34,757 bases of DNA from Pseudomonadota bacterium (GTDB taxonomy: Bacteria > Pseudomonadota > Alphaproteobacteria > Rhizobiales > Xanthobacteraceae), in NCBI GenBank assembly GCA_023435725.1, contig JAEYRD010000094.1, forward strand, positions 1-34,757, given 5' to 3'. Shown in pieces: positions 7,194 through 15,180 of the stretch (its first letter is position 1; each line of letters opens with the position of its first letter). A program made the translations under genes and the position numbers. The notes beneath the pieces were generated by a model, which was not told where the DNA came from, did not search any database, and saw nothing but the letters and a program-made list of their open reading frames with translations.

Positions 7194-8612
7194 TTGACTC
7201 GTTATATCTCGACCCGGGGCGAGGCCCCTGAACTCGGCTTCTGCGACGTGATGCTGACTGGGCTTGCCCGTGACGGCGGCCTGTATGTGCCGGCCATCTG
7301 GCCGCGGCTCTCGGCCGAGACCATCAGCGGTTTCTTCGGCCGCCCCTATTGGGAGGTCGCCGTCGATGTGATCCGCCCCTTCGCCGGCGGCGAAATTTCA
7401 GACGCCGAGCTCGGCCGCATGGCCAACGAGGCCTATGCCACCTTCCGCCATCCCGCGGTGGTGCCGCTGCGCCAGATGTCGCCGCACCAATTCGTGCTGG
7501 AGCTGTTCCACGGTCCCACGCTCGCCTTCAAGGACGTGGCGATGCAGCTGATCTCGCGGCTGATGGACCATGTGCTTGCCAAGCGTGGCCAGCGCACCAC
7601 CATCGTGGTCGCAACCTCGGGCGACACCGGCGGCGCCGCCGTCGAGGCGTTTGCGGGCCTCGAGAACGTCGATCTGATCGTGCTGTTCCCGCACGGTCGC
7701 ATCTCCGAGGTGCAGCGGCGGATGATGACGACGACGGGCGCGGCCAATGTCCATGCGCTCGCCATCGAGGGCACGTTCGACGACTGCCAGGCGCTCGTGA
7801 AAGCCATGTTCAACAACCATCGCTTCCGCGATGCGACCTCGCTGTCCGGCGTCAATTCCATCAACTGGGCGCGCATCGTTGCCCAGGTAGTCTACTATTT
7901 CACGTCGGCGGTCGCGGTCGGAGCGCCCGCGCGCGCGGTGGACTTCGTCGTGCCGACCGGCAATTTCGGCGACATCTTCGCAGGCTATGTCGCCAAGCGC
8001 ATGGGTCTTCCCGTGCGGACCCTGCGCATTGCCGCCAACGTCAACGACATCCTCGCGCGCACACTCAAGACCGGGATCTACGAGGTGCGCGAGGTGCACG
8101 CGACCGCGTCGCCGTCGATGGATATCCAGATCTCCTCGAATTTCGAGCGGCTGCTGTTCGAGGCGGGCCGGCGCGATGCGGCCGGCGTGCGCCGTCTCAT
8201 GGACTCGCTGAAGCAGTCGGGGCGCTTCGTGCTGCCCGATGCGACCCTGGCCGCGATCCGCGAGGAGTTCGACGCCGGCCGCGCCGACGAGACCGAAACC
8301 GCGGCTGCGATCCGCGCCGCCTGGCGCGAGGCGGGCGAGCTCGTCGATCCCCACACGGCGGTGGCGCTCGCTGTCGCCGACCGCGACACCACCGACACCA
8401 CGGTGCCCAGCATCGTGCTCTCCACCGCCCATCCGGCTAAATTCCCCGATGCGGTCGAGGCAGCCTGCGGCCAGCGGCCGCAACTGCCGGCCTGGCTCGA
8501 CGGGCTGATGACCAAATCCGAACACATGAAGGTGATGAAGAACGACCAGGCCGAGGTCGAGCGGTTCGTGCTGTCGGTCAGCCGCGCCGCGAAAGAGGGG
8601 GTTGCCGGATGA
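7194..8612 (+). CDS. thrC: Threonine synthase
   Basis: This 472-residue PLP enzyme converts O-phosphohomoserine to threonine, the last step of threonine synthesis. The N-terminus TRYISTRGEAPELGF is typical of the long, fungal/proteobacterial class. The PLP lysine is K113 in HGPTLAFKD, and the phosphate-binding loop SGDTGGAAVEAF follows. I chose the TTG at 7194 because GGAGG (7184-7188) sits five bases before it, whereas the more upstream TTG at 7182 overlaps that ribosome site and has none of its own. The stop overlaps the start of the M16 peptidase gene (ATGA), so the two are translationally coupled. Length is normal. Confidence 0.95.
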   Translation: MTRYISTRGEAPELGFCDVMLTGLARDGGLYVPAIWPRLSAETISGFFGRPYWEVAVDVIRPFAGGEISDAELGRMANEAYATFRHPAVVPLRQMSPHQFVLELFHGPTLAFKDVAMQLISRLMDHVLAKRGQRTTIVVATSGDTGGAAVEAFAGLENVDLIVLFPHGRISEVQRRMMTTTGAANVHALAIEGTFDDCQALVKAMFNNHRFRDATSLSGVNSINWARIVAQVVYYFTSAVAVGAPARAVDFVVPTGNFGDIFAGYVAKRMGLPVRTLRIAANVNDILARTLKTGIYEVREVHATASPSMDIQISSNFERLLFEAGRRDAAGVRRLMDSLKQSGRFVLPDATLAAIREEFDAGRADETETAAAIRAAWREAGELVDPHTAVALAVADRDTTDTTVPSIVLSTAHPAKFPDAVEAACGQRPQLPAWLDGLMTKSEHMKVMKNDQAEVERFVLSVSRAAKEGVAG

Positions 8613-9898
8613 GCGTCGAGATTTCCAAGCTTGCCTCCGGCCTGACCGTCGTCACTGACAAGATGCCCCATCTCGAAACTGCGGCGCTCGGCGTCTGGGC
8701 CGGCGTTGGCGGACGCGACGAGAAGCCGGATGAGCACGGCATCTCCCACCTGCTCGAGCATATGGCCTTTAAGGGCACGACGAGGCGATCCTCCCGCGAG
8801 ATCGTGGAGGAGATCGAGGCGGTCGGCGGCGATCTCAATGCCGGCACGTCGACCGAGACGACATCCTATTATGCGCGCGTGCTGAAGGCCGACGTGCCGC
8901 TTGCGCTCGACGTGCTCTCCGACATCCTCGCCAATCCCGCCTTCGAGCCGGAAGAGCTCGAGCGCGAGAAGAACGTGATCGTGCAGGAGATCGGAGCTGC
9001 GCAGGACACGCCCGACGATGTCGTGTTCGAGCATCTCAATGAGCTCTGCTACCCCGATCAGCCGATGGGGCGCTCGTTGCTTGGAACAGCGAAGACCTTG
9101 CGCAGCTTCAACCGCGACTCGCTGCGCGGTTACCTGTCGACCCATTACCGAGGTCCCGACATGGTGGTGGCGGCCGCAGGTGCAGTCGATCACGAGCAGG
9201 TGGTTGCCGAGGTCGAGAAGCGCTTTGCGAGCTTCGAGGCGACTTCGGGTCCGAAGCCGCAGGCGGCCATGTTCGGCAAGGGCGGCGCCAAGGTGGTGCA
9301 CCGCGAACTCGAGCAGGCGCATCTGACGCTGGCGCTGGAAGGCGTGCCGCAGACCGACCTGTCCCTGTTCTCGCTCCAGGTCTTCACCAACATCCTCGGA
9401 GGCGGGATGTCCTCGCGGCTGTTCCAGGAGGTGCGCGAGAAGCGCGGCCTCTGTTACTCGATCTACAGCTTCCACGCCCCCTACACCGACACCGGCTTCT
9501 TCGGCCTCTACACCGGTACCGATCCGGCCGATGCGCCGGAGATGATGGAGGTCGTGGTCGACATCATGAATGATTCGGTGGAGACCCTGACCGAGGCCGA
9601 GATCGCGCGCGCCAAGGCGCAGATGAAGGCTGGCCTGCTGATGGCGCTGGAGAGCTGCTCCTCGCGTGCCGAGCAGCTCGCCCGGCACGTGCTCGCCTAT
9701 GGCCGGCCGCAGACGGTGCAGGAACTGGTGGCCCGGATCGACGCCGTCAGCGTCGAATCGACCCGCGATGCGGCGCGTGCGCTGCTTTCGCGGAGCCGGC
9801 CCGCGGTTGTCGCATTAGGCAGTGGCAGGGGTCTGGACACGGCGGTATCTTTTGCGGAAGGATTGACGCGGGCGCGCGCCAAGGCGCGGCTGCATTAG
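8609..9898 (+). CDS. M16-family zinc peptidase (mitochondrial-processing-peptidase-like)
   Basis: This 429-residue protein belongs to the pitrilysin/MPP family. The inverted zinc motif HLLEH is at 47-51 in HGISHLLEHMAFKGT, and the third ligand is probably E127 (NVIVQEIGA), at the spacing expected for HxxEH-x(75)-E. The C-terminal half carries the Arg/Tyr stretch of M16 proteins (REKRGLCYSIYSFHAPYTDTG). Because its zinc ligands are complete it should be the active member; many relatives pair with an inactive partner, which is not present here. It overlaps thrC by four bases and is followed by a GNAT gene, an arrangement often seen in Bradyrhizobium. No signal peptide is visible, so it is probably cytoplasmic. 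Confidence 0.93.
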   Translation: MSVEISKLASGLTVVTDKMPHLETAALGVWAGVGGRDEKPDEHGISHLLEHMAFKGTTRRSSREIVEEIEAVGGDLNAGTSTETTSYYARVLKADVPLALDVLSDILANPAFEPEELEREKNVIVQEIGAAQDTPDDVVFEHLNELCYPDQPMGRSLLGTAKTLRSFNRDSLRGYLSTHYRGPDMVVAAAGAVDHEQVVAEVEKRFASFEATSGPKPQAAMFGKGGAKVVHRELEQAHLTLALEGVPQTDLSLFSLQVFTNILGGGMSSRLFQEVREKRGLCYSIYSFHAPYTDTGFFGLYTGTDPADAPEMMEVVVDIMNDSVETLTEAEIARAKAQMKAGLLMALESCSSRAEQLARHVLAYGRPQTVQELVARIDAVSVESTRDAARALLSRSRPAVVALGSGRGLDTAVSFAEGLTRARAKARLH

Positions 9899-9925
9899 GA
9901 GCTGCGCTGACCCGCCCCGGGAAGC

Positions 9926-10519
9926 ATGACCATGGCCCTCTTTCGCCTGCCATCCAATGGACCCGCCGCCCTCGCCCCGCGCGGCAACGGACTGTTGCTG
10001 CGTGCCCCGCAGATGTCGGACTTCCTGCAATGGGCCCACTTGCGCGAGACCAGCCGCGACTACCTGACGCCTTGGGAACCGATCTGGCCGTCGGACGATC
10101 TCACCCGGTCCGGCTTCCGCCGCCGTCTGCGCCGCTATTCCGAGGACATCGCCGCGGACCGCTCCTATCCCTTCCTGATTTTCCGGGAGCTCGATAGCGC
10201 CATGGTCGGCGGCATCACGCTGGCCAATGTCCGGCGCGGCATCGTGCAGGCCGGCACCATCGGCTATTGGGTTGGCCAGCCCCATGCCCATCGCGGCTAC
10301 ATGACTGCCGCGCTTCGGGTGCTGTTGCCGACGCTGTTCGGCGAGCTCAATCTGCACCGGGTCGAGGCCGCCTGCATCCCGACCAATGCGCCGTCGATCC
10401 GGGTGTTGGAGAAGTGCGGCTTCTCCCGAGAGGGCCTCGCCCGCCGCTATCTCTGCATCAATGGGGTCTGGCAGGATCACCTGCTGTTCGGCCTGTTGCA
10501 CGAGGATTTCCGCGGCTGA
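9926..10519 (+). CDS. GNAT acetyltransferase, RimJ/RimL type
   Basis: This 197-residue GNAT-fold acetyltransferase resembles the RimJ/RimL family that acetylates N-terminal residues of proteins such as ribosomal subunits. Features include the N-terminal LLLRAPQMSDF strand-helix start, the acetyl-CoA loop region around GYWVGQPHAHRGYMTAAL (about residues 113-130), and the C-terminal LHRVEAACIPTNAPSIRVLEKCGFSREG block with the conserved Asn-Ser helix. The start ATG has GGGA upstream, and a second ATG lies two codons later. It follows the M16 gene by 27 bases and probably shares the thrC transcript. The substrate is unknown. Confidence 0.92.
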   Translation: MTMALFRLPSNGPAALAPRGNGLLLRAPQMSDFLQWAHLRETSRDYLTPWEPIWPSDDLTRSGFRRRLRRYSEDIAADRSYPFLIFRELDSAMVGGITLANVRRGIVQAGTIGYWVGQPHAHRGYMTAALRVLLPTLFGELNLHRVEAACIPTNAPSIRVLEKCGFSREGLARRYLCINGVWQDHLLFGLLHEDFRG

Positions 10520-10582
10520 CCCGTTCATTCACCTGACCAAAGTCTCGTTGATGTGGCCTCGTTCGCTGCCTTGTTTCCTGCC

Positions 10583-10610
10583 TTGGGTTCGCCGATTTTG
10601 ACGATATAAC
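10583..10610 (+). promoter_or_regulatory. Possible promoter of the exported-protein gene at 10664
   Basis: TTGGGT (10583-10588) and TATAAC (10605-10610) are spaced by 16 bases, which is close to the sigma-70 pattern. A short hairpin, CCGGCC/GGCCGG (10619-10637), lies in the presumed leader. Confidence 0.35.
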
Positions 10611-10663
10611 GCGCAAACCCGGCCAGCGATCGGCCGGCAAATTGTCATGGAGTATGGGCGTTG

Positions 10664-11320
10664 ATGGTGAAGGAGCTTCGGTCGTCGCGGAATGCGTTGC
10701 GGCGGGGAACGGCGGTCGCGCTGGCGTTGTCGGTTGCGCTCGCCTCCGTCTCGCCGGTGGCGGCGCAGTCCTTGACCGACCGGTTCAAGAGCCTGTTCGG
10801 CGGCAAATCCGACGAGCCGGCCCAGCCCAGCCCGGCGCCTGCGCCGGGCCAGCCGGCGGCCGATGACGACGTCGATTGCCCGCAGGTCACGGTGCGCGCC
10901 GGGGCTTCCACCTATGCCGTCGGTACGACCGGCAAGCAGGCCGTCGGCAATGACGTCCGCTTTCAGGCGTCGATCACCAAGATGGCGCGCGAATGCTTCC
11001 GGAGTGGAGGTCAGATCACGACTCGAATTGGTATCCAGGGCCGCGTCATCGCCGGTCCCGCTGGCGCGCCTGCTACGGTCGAGGTCCCCTTGCGCGTCGC
11101 GGTGGTGCAAGGCGGCGTCGGCGAGAAGGTGATCGCCTCGAAGGCCTACCGGACCACGGTCGAGATGTCGGAGGGCGGCAGCGTGCCCTTCACCTTCGTC
11201 GCCGAGGATCTGGCCTATCCGGTACCCTCGGCCGCGGCCGCCGATTCCTACGTCTTCTATGTCGGCTTCGACCCGCAAGCGCTGTCGCCCGAGCCGAAGG
11301 CGCGAGGGAAGAAGAAGTAG
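10664..11320 (+). CDS. Exported protein of unknown function
   Basis: This 218-residue protein has a clear N-terminal signal: a basic start (VKELRSSRNALRRG), a hydrophobic core at about 16-32 and a likely signal-peptidase-I site after AAQ near 35. A short Pro/Ala-rich linker (about 51-66) leads to a mostly beta domain to about 205. Two Cys residues, C72 and C111, could form a disulfide in the periplasm. The C-terminus is basic (KARGKKK). A GGAG lies 11 bases before the ATG at 10664; a TTG directly before it in frame is less likely. I do not recognise the family. It stands alone between the thrC operon and the ATP synthase cluster and appears to have its own promoter. Confidence 0.8.
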   Translation: MVKELRSSRNALRRGTAVALALSVALASVSPVAAQSLTDRFKSLFGGKSDEPAQPSPAPAPGQPAADDDVDCPQVTVRAGASTYAVGTTGKQAVGNDVRFQASITKMARECFRSGGQITTRIGIQGRVIAGPAGAPATVEVPLRVAVVQGGVGEKVIASKAYRTTVEMSEGGSVPFTFVAEDLAYPVPSAAAADSYVFYVGFDPQALSPEPKARGKKK

Positions 11321-11322
11321 GT

Positions 11323-11447
11323 CTCGTGCCCCGGACGCGGTGCAGCGCGCAGCGGTGCACCGCAGAGCCGGGGCCCATGGTCGCGAGCGCATGGGTCCGG
11401 CTCTGCGTCGCGTCATTTCATGCCGCGTCGCGTCCGGGACACGAGAG
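11323..11447. repeat. Dispersed palindromic repeat element (family A)
   Basis: The outer arms CTCGTGCCCCGGACGCG and CGCGTCCGGGACACGAG are inverted, with an inner inverted pair AGAGCCGGGGCCCATG / CATGGGTCCGGCTCT. Elements with this sequence style are scattered between genes in Bradyrhizobium genomes. No protein is encoded. Confidence 0.65.
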
Positions 11448-11476
11448 CAAGTTCAGGGGATCATGAATCGACCAAC

Positions 11477-11508
11477 AAAAAAGCCGGCGCGTGAGCGCCG
11501 GCTTTTTT
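11477..11508. terminator. Bidirectional intrinsic terminator
   Basis: AAAAAAGCCGGCGC and GCGCCGGCTTTTTT form a perfect 14-bp inverted repeat around a GTGA loop. With A6 on one side and T6 on the other it works in both directions, between the exported-protein gene (+) and atpF (-), which converge here. Confidence 0.88.
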
Positions 11509-11529
11509 GATTGGTGAAGGCAAGACCCC

Positions 11530-12015
11530 TCAGTTCAGCTTCTGCCGAACCTCGTTGATACCCTTGGTGAGCAGGTCGTCGGCGACCTGGCCCTTGACCG
11601 ACTGCGACAGGATCGTGGAGGCGGCCTGGACGGCGGCTTCCGCGGCTGCGGCGCGGACATCGGCCAGTGCCTGGGCTTCGGCGAGCGCGATCTTGCTCTC
11701 CGCGGTCTTGGTTCTGCGGGCGACGAAATCTTCCATCTTCGCCTTGGCTTCGGTCGCGATGCGCTCGGCTTCGGACTTGGCGTTGGCGATGATGTCGGCC
11801 GCCTCGCGCTCGGCCGTGGCGCTGCGTGCCTTGTAATCGGCGAGCACCTTGGCCGCTTCCTGCTTGAGGCGCGTCGCGTCGTCGAGCTCGGCCTTGATGC
11901 GCTCGGCGCGATGGTCGAGCGCGGTCATCGCCGACTTGAAGACCCCGAGATAGCCGAACACGACCATCAGGATCACGAAGGCGACGGCGACCCAGGTTTC
12001 AGGATCGAAGAACAT
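11530..12015 (-). CDS. atpF: ATP synthase F0 subunit b
   Basis: This 161-residue b subunit forms half of the peripheral stalk of the F1F0 ATP synthase. It starts with the typical MFFDPETWVAVAFVILMVV, one membrane helix at about 8-26. A long, highly charged alpha-helical region rich in Ala, Glu, Lys and Arg follows, forming the coiled-coil stalk. It is the last gene of the F0 operon, 5 bases after the b' gene. The F1 genes (atpHAGDC) are elsewhere, as is usual in Rhizobiales. Confidence 0.95.
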   Translation of the reverse strand: MFFDPETWVAVAFVILMVVFGYLGVFKSAMTALDHRAERIKAELDDATRLKQEAAKVLADYKARSATAEREAADIIANAKSEAERIATEAKAKMEDFVARRTKTAESKIALAEAQALADVRAAAAEAAVQAASTILSQSVKGQVADDLLTKGINEVRQKLN

Positions 12016-12020
12016 CTCGA

Positions 12021-12587
12021 CTAACCCTTCAAGGACGCGTCAACGGCAGCACTGACCGCGGCCGCATTCGGAACAACGCCGGTGAGCTGCTGTACGATGG
12101 TGCCTGCCGCATCGGCCGCGATGCCGCGGACGTTGCTCATGGCGGTCGCGCGAGTCGAGGCGATGGTCTTTTCCGCCTCGGCGAGCTTGGCCGCCAGCTG
12201 CTCTTCCAGGGCCTTGCGCTCGGCTTCCGCCTGCGCATTCGCCTTGTCGCGGGATTCGTTGCCGATCGCCTGTGCCCGCGAACGCGCCGCAGCGAGCTCG
12301 CCTTCATAGGCCTTCAGCGCCGCCTCGGACTGATCCTTCAGCTTCTGCGCTTCGGCGAGGTCACCCTCGATCTTGTTCTGACGCGCTTCGATCGCGCCGC
12401 CGACCTTCGGCAGAGCGAGCTTGGACACGATCACGTAAAGCAGGACGAAAAAGATCGCGAGCGACACCAGCTGTGAAGCAAAGGTGCTGCTCTCGAACGG
12501 CGGAAAGCCACCGCCGTGATGACCGCCATCGGCTTCGGTGTGGGCGCCGGCCGCCGGACCTTTTGCCCCGCCATGACTCTCGGCCAT
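12021..12587 (-). CDS. atpG: ATP synthase F0 subunit b'
   Basis: This 188-residue second b-type stalk subunit forms a heterodimer with AtpF. It has an unusual N-terminal extension of about 30 residues rich in Gly, His and Ala (HGGAKGPAAGAH, then GGHHGGGF) before the membrane helix at about 38-57 (LVSLAIFFVLLYVIVSKLAL). The rest is a charged coiled coil. Photosynthetic bacteria and alphaproteobacteria typically carry this duplicated b subunit. A perfect hairpin separates it from atpE upstream, and an AGGAGTACTCC ribosome site precedes the ATG. Naming varies; atpF2 and atpX are also used. Confidence 0.93.
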   Translation of the reverse strand: MAESHGGAKGPAAGAHTEADGGHHGGGFPPFESSTFASQLVSLAIFFVLLYVIVSKLALPKVGGAIEARQNKIEGDLAEAQKLKDQSEAALKAYEGELAAARSRAQAIGNESRDKANAQAEAERKALEEQLAAKLAEAEKTIASTRATAMSNVRGIAADAAGTIVQQLTGVVPNAAAVSAAVDASLKG

Positions 12588-12608
12588 GGAGTACTCCTGT
12601 TGCTGTCA

Positions 12609-12634
12609 CGCGCCGCTTCGGATGAAGCGGCGCG
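12609..12634 (-). other. Intercistronic hairpin between atpE and the b' gene
   Basis: A perfect 11-bp stem (CGCGCCGCTTC/GAAGCGGCGCG) closes on a four-base loop. It has no T run behind it on the coding strand, so it is more likely an RNA-stabilising or processing element at the 3' end of atpE than a full terminator. Confidence 0.6.
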
Positions 12635-12647
12635 AAAGAAGTCGTTC

Positions 12648-12875
12648 TTAGAAAACGAACAGCAGAAGCAGCGCGATCAGCAGCGAGAAGATGCCGAGCG
12701 CTTCGGTCACGGCGAAGCCGAAGATCAGGTTGCCGAACTGGCCCTGAGCGGCCGACGGGTTGCGGACGGCCGCGGCGAGGTAGTTGCCGAAGATCACGCC
12801 CACGCCGACGCCCGCGCCGCCCATGCCGATGCATGCGATGCCCGCGCCGATAAGTTTTGCTGCTGCCGGATCCAT
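12648..12875 (-). CDS. atpE: ATP synthase F0 subunit c
   Basis: This 75-residue proteolipid forms the proton-driven c ring. It has two membrane helices joined by the conserved polar loop (RNPSAAQGQ, about 38-46). The proton-carrying carboxylate is E58 in FGFAVTEALGIFSLL. The first helix contains the Gly-rich packing motif (GGAGVGVGVIFG). AAGGAG lies six bases before the ATG, an excellent ribosome site, consistent with the need for many copies per complex. The reading frame is open upstream, but the N-terminus MDPAAAKLIGAG is the family standard. Confidence 0.97.
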   Translation of the reverse strand: MDPAAAKLIGAGIACIGMGGAGVGVGVIFGNYLAAAVRNPSAAQGQFGNLIFGFAVTEALGIFSLLIALLLLFVF

Positions 12876-12928
12876 TTTTGACTCCTTGGAAGAAAGATTG
12901 GGTTGTGGGTGGAAATTCCCCGGACCGC

Positions 12929-13678
12929 TCAGTGTCCCGGATGAATGGCGTCGTTGAGGTAGATGCAGGTCAGGATCGCAAACACATAGGCTTGCAGGAA
13001 CGCGACCAGAATCTCGAGGGCGTACAGCGCGATCGTGAGTGCCAGCGGCAGCACGCCGCCGACCCAGCCGATGGCGCCGAGCGAGAAGCCCAGCATGGCG
13101 ACGAAGCCCGCGAACACCTTCAGCGCGATATGGCCGGCCAGCATGTTGGCGAACAGACGAATGCTGTGCGAGACCGGCCGCAGGAAGAACGACAGAACCT
13201 CGATGAACATGACCAGCGGAAGGACGTAGCCGGGAACACCGTGAGGAACGAAAATCGAGAAGAACTTCAGGCCGTTCTTGGCGACGCCGTAGATCAGGAC
13301 GGTAAAGAAGACCAGCAGCGCCAACCCTGCGGTGACGATCAGATGGCTCGACACCGTAAAGGTGTAGGGGATGATGCCGACCAGGTTCGAGACGCAGATG
13401 AACATGAACAGCGAGAAGATCAGCGGGAAGAACTTCATGCCTTCCGCGCCGGCCGTCGAACGGATGGTCGAGGCGACGAATTCGTAGGAGATCTCGGCGA
13501 CCGACTGCAGGCGCCCGGGAACCAGCTGCGTGCCGCTCGCAAGCATCAGGATCGAGATGATGGCGACCGCCACCAGCATGTAGAGCGATGAATTTGTGAA
13601 AGCGATCGTATGATTGCCGATATGGCCGATCGTAAAGAGAGGCTCGATGTTGAACTGGTGGATCGGATCGATTTTCAT
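12929..13678 (-). CDS. atpB: ATP synthase F0 subunit a
   Basis: This 249-residue subunit a forms the proton half-channels. Membrane helices fill the protein. The essential Arg is R174 in the conserved HSIRLFANMLAGH motif, and the C-terminal helix has ALEILVAFLQAYVFAILTCIYL. I chose the ATG giving MKIDPIHQFNIEPL, the standard alphaproteobacterial N-terminus; an ATG ten codons upstream is in frame but would add a Pro/Arg-rich stretch not seen in the family. It lies 53 bases upstream of atpE. Confidence 0.96.
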   Translation of the reverse strand: MKIDPIHQFNIEPLFTIGHIGNHTIAFTNSSLYMLVAVAIISILMLASGTQLVPGRLQSVAEISYEFVASTIRSTAGAEGMKFFPLIFSLFMFICVSNLVGIIPYTFTVSSHLIVTAGLALLVFFTVLIYGVAKNGLKFFSIFVPHGVPGYVLPLVMFIEVLSFFLRPVSHSIRLFANMLAGHIALKVFAGFVAMLGFSLGAIGWVGGVLPLALTIALYALEILVAFLQAYVFAILTCIYLNDAIHPGH

Positions 13679-13792
13679 CGGCGCGGCATCTCTTGGTCTG
13701 CCGGGCAATGCCGGCTGGTCTCGGTCTACCGGCCGGGCCGGCCCGCACCGGCGAAACCGGCGCGATCAGTTCCTCTCCTCGTGTCGGATCGG

Positions 13793-14167
13793 CTACGAAC
13801 CACCGCGCCTGTTCTGACCCGCGCCTGCCGATCTCACCACATTCACCACGCCGGCCACGAAGCCCAGCAGCAGGAACACGATGAATCCGAAAGGCGACGT
13901 CGACAGCAAGCGGTCGAACCCCCAGCCAATCCCCGCTCCGACAGCGACACCGGCGACCAACTCGGAGGATAACCGGAAACCAAGCGCCATCGCCGAGGCT
14001 CTGGCCGCTCCGTCTCCACCGTCACCTGCGGGTTGCTCGGTCTTGATCCGGCGGTCGCGAAATTCGGACAACCGCTGATCGAGATTTCCGAGCCGTTCGG
14101 AAAGCGCAGCTTCCTCGGGCGTTCTATCGCGATCTCCATTCTCGCCGTGTCCCGTGCCCTGTGTCAT
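13793..14167 (-). CDS. atpI: ATP synthase assembly protein AtpI
   Basis: This 124-residue AtpI-family protein has a long charged, presumably cytoplasmic N-terminal half and two membrane helices at about 70-88 and 92-112 (GFIVFLLLGFVAGVVNVV). AtpI assists c-ring assembly or magnesium supply and commonly opens the F0 operon, as here. A promoter-like sequence lies about 70 bases upstream. A GC-rich 114-base gap with short inverted repeats separates it from atpB. Confidence 0.92.
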   Translation of the reverse strand: MTQGTGHGENGDRDRTPEEAALSERLGNLDQRLSEFRDRRIKTEQPAGDGGDGAARASAMALGFRLSSELVAGVAVGAGIGWGFDRLLSTSPFGFIVFLLLGFVAGVVNVVRSAGAGQNRRGGS

Positions 14168-14233
14168 GCAACGAAGACCCGAAACGCCGCGGCTGAATGG
14201 AAATTACGCCCGCCACCCTCAAAAGCCGCGCGG

Positions 14234-14262
14234 ACCATACTGATGGCCTATAATCAAGTCAA
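14234..14262 (-). promoter_or_regulatory. Probable promoter of the atpI-B-E-b'-b operon
   Basis: On the minus strand, TTGACT (14257-14262) and TATGGT (14234-14239) are separated by 17 bases, about 67 bases before the atpI start. The -35 lies in CTTGACTTG, the form usual for housekeeping promoters in alphaproteobacteria. Confidence 0.5.
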
Positions 14263-14525
14263 GCCAAGTCACGATTGCGTCGCTTTCTGTTATGTGTCTG
14301 ATTTGTTTGAAGATATCGGCGCGTGCGGCAGCGCTGCACACAGCGTGACGCCGCACCGCAGCAGCTGTTCTCATGATCGGCGGATGTGGCCGCCATTTCG
14401 CCGTGCTGCCGGGATCAAAGGGGCGGTCGCGATCGTTGATTTGATGACCGCTTTTCGGCGGCAGATTCTCGTGCCGGGGTGTAGAATTGCGCACGTGCCA
14501 CCTGCGCATCGTGGCGGAGAGCGCG
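14263..14525. other. Divergent intergenic region, no gene seen
   Basis: This stretch separates the divergent atp operon and the exported-protein gene at 14526. A TAGAAT hexamer (14482-14487) about 40 bases before the latter could be a -10 element, but no clear -35 is spaced correctly. An open frame on the minus strand has no ribosome site and looks spurious. Confidence 0.5.
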
Positions 14526-15047
14526 ATGAGACCTGCGACGTCATCCACAAGATCATGGCTTGCGACCACCGCGCTCGCGGCGGTGATAGCAACCAGCGGC
14601 GGCCTGGTGGCCGCGCAATCCGCGCCTGACAGCGAAAACGGCCGCTACAGCATGACGCCGATCCCCGAGGGCGTGTTGCGGCTCGATACCCGCACCGGCG
14701 CAATGTCGACCTGCACCAAGAACGGCGCCGGCTGGGCCTGCTACGCGGTGCCTGACGAACGTGCCGCGTTCGACGCCGAGATCGGCAGGCTCCAGGCCGA
14801 GGTCGAGAAGCTGAAGGAGCAACTTGCCGCGGGGCCGACCGTGTCGGGCAAGATCGACGAGCCGCTGCCGAAATCAGATCCGCTCAAGAAAGCGGAGCCG
14901 AAGGTCGCCGACGGCGATCGCAAGATCGAAATCCCGCTGCCGAGCGACCAGGATGTCGATCGCGTGATGTCGTTCCTGGAAAAGGCATGGCGGCGGCTGA
15001 TCGAGATGGCCAACCGCGTGCAGAAGGACGTGTCTGGGAAAATTTGA
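14526..15047 (+). CDS. Exported protein with a short coiled coil, function unknown
   Basis: This 173-residue protein has a signal peptide: basic start, hydrophobic core at about 11-29 and a likely cut after VAAQ near 31. The mature part has a compact segment with two Cys (C63, C72; TCTKNGAGWACY), then a heptad-like helix at about 79-102 (EIGRLQAEVEKLKEQLA), a Lys/Pro-rich linker, and a second amphipathic helix near 144-168. The Cys pair suggests a periplasmic disulfide. GGAG lies about seven bases before the ATG; the frame is open upstream but without a ribosome site. I do not know the function. It stands alone, diverging from the atp operon. Confidence 0.78.
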   Translation: MRPATSSTRSWLATTALAAVIATSGGLVAAQSAPDSENGRYSMTPIPEGVLRLDTRTGAMSTCTKNGAGWACYAVPDERAAFDAEIGRLQAEVEKLKEQLAAGPTVSGKIDEPLPKSDPLKKAEPKVADGDRKIEIPLPSDQDVDRVMSFLEKAWRRLIEMANRVQKDVSGKI

Positions 15048-15061
15048 CGCGTGACGAACTG

Positions 15062-15150
15062 CCGTAGGCGGGGCAAAGGCGCGAGGTGCCGTGCCCACTA
15101 CCTCGATATCGTTCCGCGGATTGGTGGGCACGCTTCGCTTTGCCCGCCCC
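15062..15150. repeat. Dispersed palindromic repeat (family B)
   Basis: Inverted arms GGCGGGGCAAAG / CTTTGCCCGCC and GTGCCCAC (15091-15098) / GTGGGCAC (15124-15131) enclose a short centre. It fills the gap between the two plus-strand genes and resembles intergenic repeats common in Bradyrhizobium. Confidence 0.6.
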
Positions 15151-15180
15151 GCGGCGGCTTTCTGAGTTGAGAGACTTTTG

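Noticed and set aside
8078..9688. A 536-codon minus-strand open frame across thrC and the M16 gene.
   Set aside because: It crosses two well-supported genes and has no family features.
14219..14569. A 116-codon minus-strand open frame between atpI and the exported-protein gene.
   Set aside because: It overlaps the probable atp promoter, has no ribosome site and no recognisable features.
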